39,895 bases of DNA, taken from Chloroflexota bacterium. GTDB lineage: Bacteria; Chloroflexota; Limnocylindria; Limnocylindrales; CSP1-4. The notes under the pieces are model-generated. The model had not been told where the DNA came from and searched no databases. It was given only the letters and a program-made list of their open reading frames with translations. Positions 38,047 to 39,895 of the stretch are shown here, in pieces (the first letter of the stretch is position 1; every line of letters begins with the position of its first letter). Where the stretch lies: assembly GCA_025351245.1 (NCBI GenBank), contig JANXWH010000055.1, positions 1 through 39,895 on the forward strand, read 5' to 3'. The translations under genes were made by a program, and so were the position numbers.

Positions 38047-39065
38047 TGGTCGTCGACCCGGAAGGCCGTGCGCCCGTGCGGATCGGCGTCCTCTCCGCCG
38101 AGCATGTCCACGCGCCTACGTACATCTCGCTCCTAGCGTCGATGCCGGGCGCGCACCTGGTAGGGGTGTGGGACGACGATCGGCAGCGCGCCGCGGCCGC
38201 GGCGGAACCCGTCGCGACGCGCGCGTTCGACGCCATCGAGGCGCTGCTCGAGCGCGTCGACGGCGTCGTGATCGCCTCGGCCAACAGCCGCCACCTGCGG
38301 CTCGTCGAGATCGCAGCGGGGGCGGGGGTGCACATCCTGTGCGAAAAGCCGCTCGCGACCACGGTCGAGGACGCCCGGGCGATCGTGGACGCCTGCGCCC
38401 GTGCGGGCGTTCGCCTGATGACCGCGTTCCCCACCCGCTGGAACCCCGCCGCGCGGGCGCTGGAATCCGCGGTGCGGTCCGGGGCACTCGGCACGCCGGT
38501 CTTCCTCGAGGGCGTCAACACCGGGACGATGCCGGACATCCACGCGGCCTGGTTCGTCGACCCCGTCCTCGCCGGGGGCGGCGCGGTGACGGACCACGTC
38601 GTGCACCTGGCGGACCTCTTTCGCTGGATCCTGCGCTCCGAGGTCGTCGAGGTGTACGCCGTCGCGAACCGGATCCTCCAGGAGCGATTCGCGGGGGTCG
38701 AGACCGGCGGGCTCGTCTCGATGCGCTTCGCCAGCGGCGTGTCCGCCACCATCGACTGCAGCTGGAGCAAGCCGCGCTCCTACCCAACGTGGGGCGGCCT
38801 CTCGGTCCAGGCGGTTGGCACGGGCGGGGCGTTCGGCATCGACGCCTTCCGACAGCGCCTCGCCGTGTATGGAACACGCGAAACCGGGATCTCGTGGCCG
38901 ACGTGGGGCCCCGACGCCGACCGCGAGATGCTGGCAGAGTTCGTATCCATGGTGCGGGACGATCGGGAGCCGGCGGTGACGGGGGTCGATGGGCTGCGGG
39001 CGGTCGAGATCGTCGACGCGGCGTACCGCTCGATCGCGGCCAGTGCACCGGTCTCGCTCGGGTGA
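38043..39065 (+). CDS. Gfo/Idh/MocA-family oxidoreductase
   Basis: VRIGVLSAEHVHAPTY; HILCEKPLATT; start overlaps upstream stop. Confidence 0.85.
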   Translation: MMVVDPEGRAPVRIGVLSAEHVHAPTYISLLASMPGAHLVGVWDDDRQRAAAAAEPVATRAFDAIEALLERVDGVVIASANSRHLRLVEIAAGAGVHILCEKPLATTVEDARAIVDACARAGVRLMTAFPTRWNPAARALESAVRSGALGTPVFLEGVNTGTMPDIHAAWFVDPVLAGGGAVTDHVVHLADLFRWILRSEVVEVYAVANRILQERFAGVETGGLVSMRFASGVSATIDCSWSKPRSYPTWGGLSVQAVGTGGAFGIDAFRQRLAVYGTRETGISWPTWGPDADREMLAEFVSMVRDDREPAVTGVDGLRAVEIVDAAYRSIAASAPVSLG

Positions 39066-39895
39066 CGTCCACCCGGCACCTCGGGCTGGACCTGGGGGGC
39101 ACGCTGCTGAAGTGGGCCGTGGTCGAGTCCACGGACAGCGGCTGGGACCGGCTCGCGACCGACCTGGTCCCGACGCGCCTGGACGCAGGGGCTGACGGGA
39201 TTGTCGACCAGCTGGGGGAGACGGCCGCCGCCGCCGCCGTCGATTGGGGCCCCATTGCCTCGGTCGGCCTGGGTGTTCCGGGGCGCTACGACGCCGCCGG
39301 CGGCCGAGTGATCCTGACCCCGAACATCCCCGTGCGCTGGGCGGGCATTCGCGTGGTCGAGCGCCTCGAACGGGTCGTCCACGTGCCCGTCCACCTCCTG
39401 AACGACGCGCGTGCGTTCACGCTTGCCGAGCTTCGCCTCGGGGCGGGGCGGGGCGCCCAGACGCTCGTCGGCATGACGTTGGGCACCGGCGTCGGCGGGG
39501 GGATCGCCATCTGGGGAAAGCTGTATCTCGGCCGTGACGGCGCAGCCGGCGAGATCGGCCACCAGACGATCGACCCCGACGGTCCGCTCTGCAATTGCGG
39601 GAACCGCGGCTGCGTCGAGGCCTTCGCCCGGGCAGACGTCATCGCGGCGACATGCGGCACGTCCTCCGTGGAAGCGGCCGTGCGGGCGGCGGCCGCCGGC
39701 GACGCCCGGGCGCTCGACGGGCTCGCGCAGGTCGGTCGCTACCTGGGGATCGGAATCGCGAACATCGTGACCACCTTGACGCCGGATCGCGTGGTGGTGG
39801 GGGGCGGCGTGGCAGCGGCGGGCGAGATCCTCTTCGCGTCGATCCGCGCGGAGCTGGACCGGCGAGTCCGGATGACGGGCACGGTGATGACGGTC
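39062..39895 (+). CDS. ROK-family sugar kinase/regulator, truncated by the window edge
   Basis: LGLDLGGTLLKWAVV, CNCGNRGCVEAF zinc motif; GTG start overlaps upstream stop (GTGA); no stop before the edge. Confidence 0.85.
   Translation, partial: MTSTRHLGLDLGGTLLKWAVVESTDSGWDRLATDLVPTRLDAGADGIVDQLGETAAAAAVDWGPIASVGLGVPGRYDAAGGRVILTPNIPVRWAGIRVVERLERVVHVPVHLLNDARAFTLAELRLGAGRGAQTLVGMTLGTGVGGGIAIWGKLYLGRDGAAGEIGHQTIDPDGPLCNCGNRGCVEAFARADVIAATCGTSSVEAAVRAAAAGDARALDGLAQVGRYLGIGIANIVTTLTPDRVVVGGGVAAAGEILFASIRAELDRRVRMTGTVMTV

Overview
High-GC bacterial chromosome segment; overall style suggests Chloroflexota/Limnocylindria-like, but taxonomy is inference. It is mostly coding. Left part: an AGPS-like FAD-linked oxidase, a 23-aa Lys/Pro-rich micro-ORF, and a split pyrimidine locus (pyrR-pyrB-pyrC and pyrK-pyrD-DUF1294-pyrE on the minus strand) separated by a PLP decarboxylase, a DAO-type oxidase and three small genes. 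Middle: an ECF sigma/anti-sigma pair, lipB/galT-like, an AlaDH/PNT-like dehydrogenase, an RlpA-like secreted protein, a UroD-family protein, a decayed nagA fragment and a decayed IS transposase, and a GNAT protein. Right part: a sugar/glycoside catabolic island with a ribose-type ABC importer, DeoC-like aldolase, TIM-barrel isomerase, three Gfo/Idh/MocA oxidoreductases, an AraC regulator, an OYE-family Fe-S flavoprotein and an ROK kinase running off the right edge. Strongest non-ORF signals: (1) a PyrR-binding hairpin upstream of pyrR whose lower stem pairs with the Shine-Dalgarno of a 7-aa uORF that is stop/start-coupled (TGATG) to pyrR; (2) a 74-bp element (68/74 identical) in inverted copies on either side of the AraC gene, each in promoter position of a divergently transcribed catabolic gene and carrying 21-bp-spaced direct repeats. 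Both can be read directly in the sequence; their functions are inferred. No tRNA, rRNA or CRISPR array was recognised.
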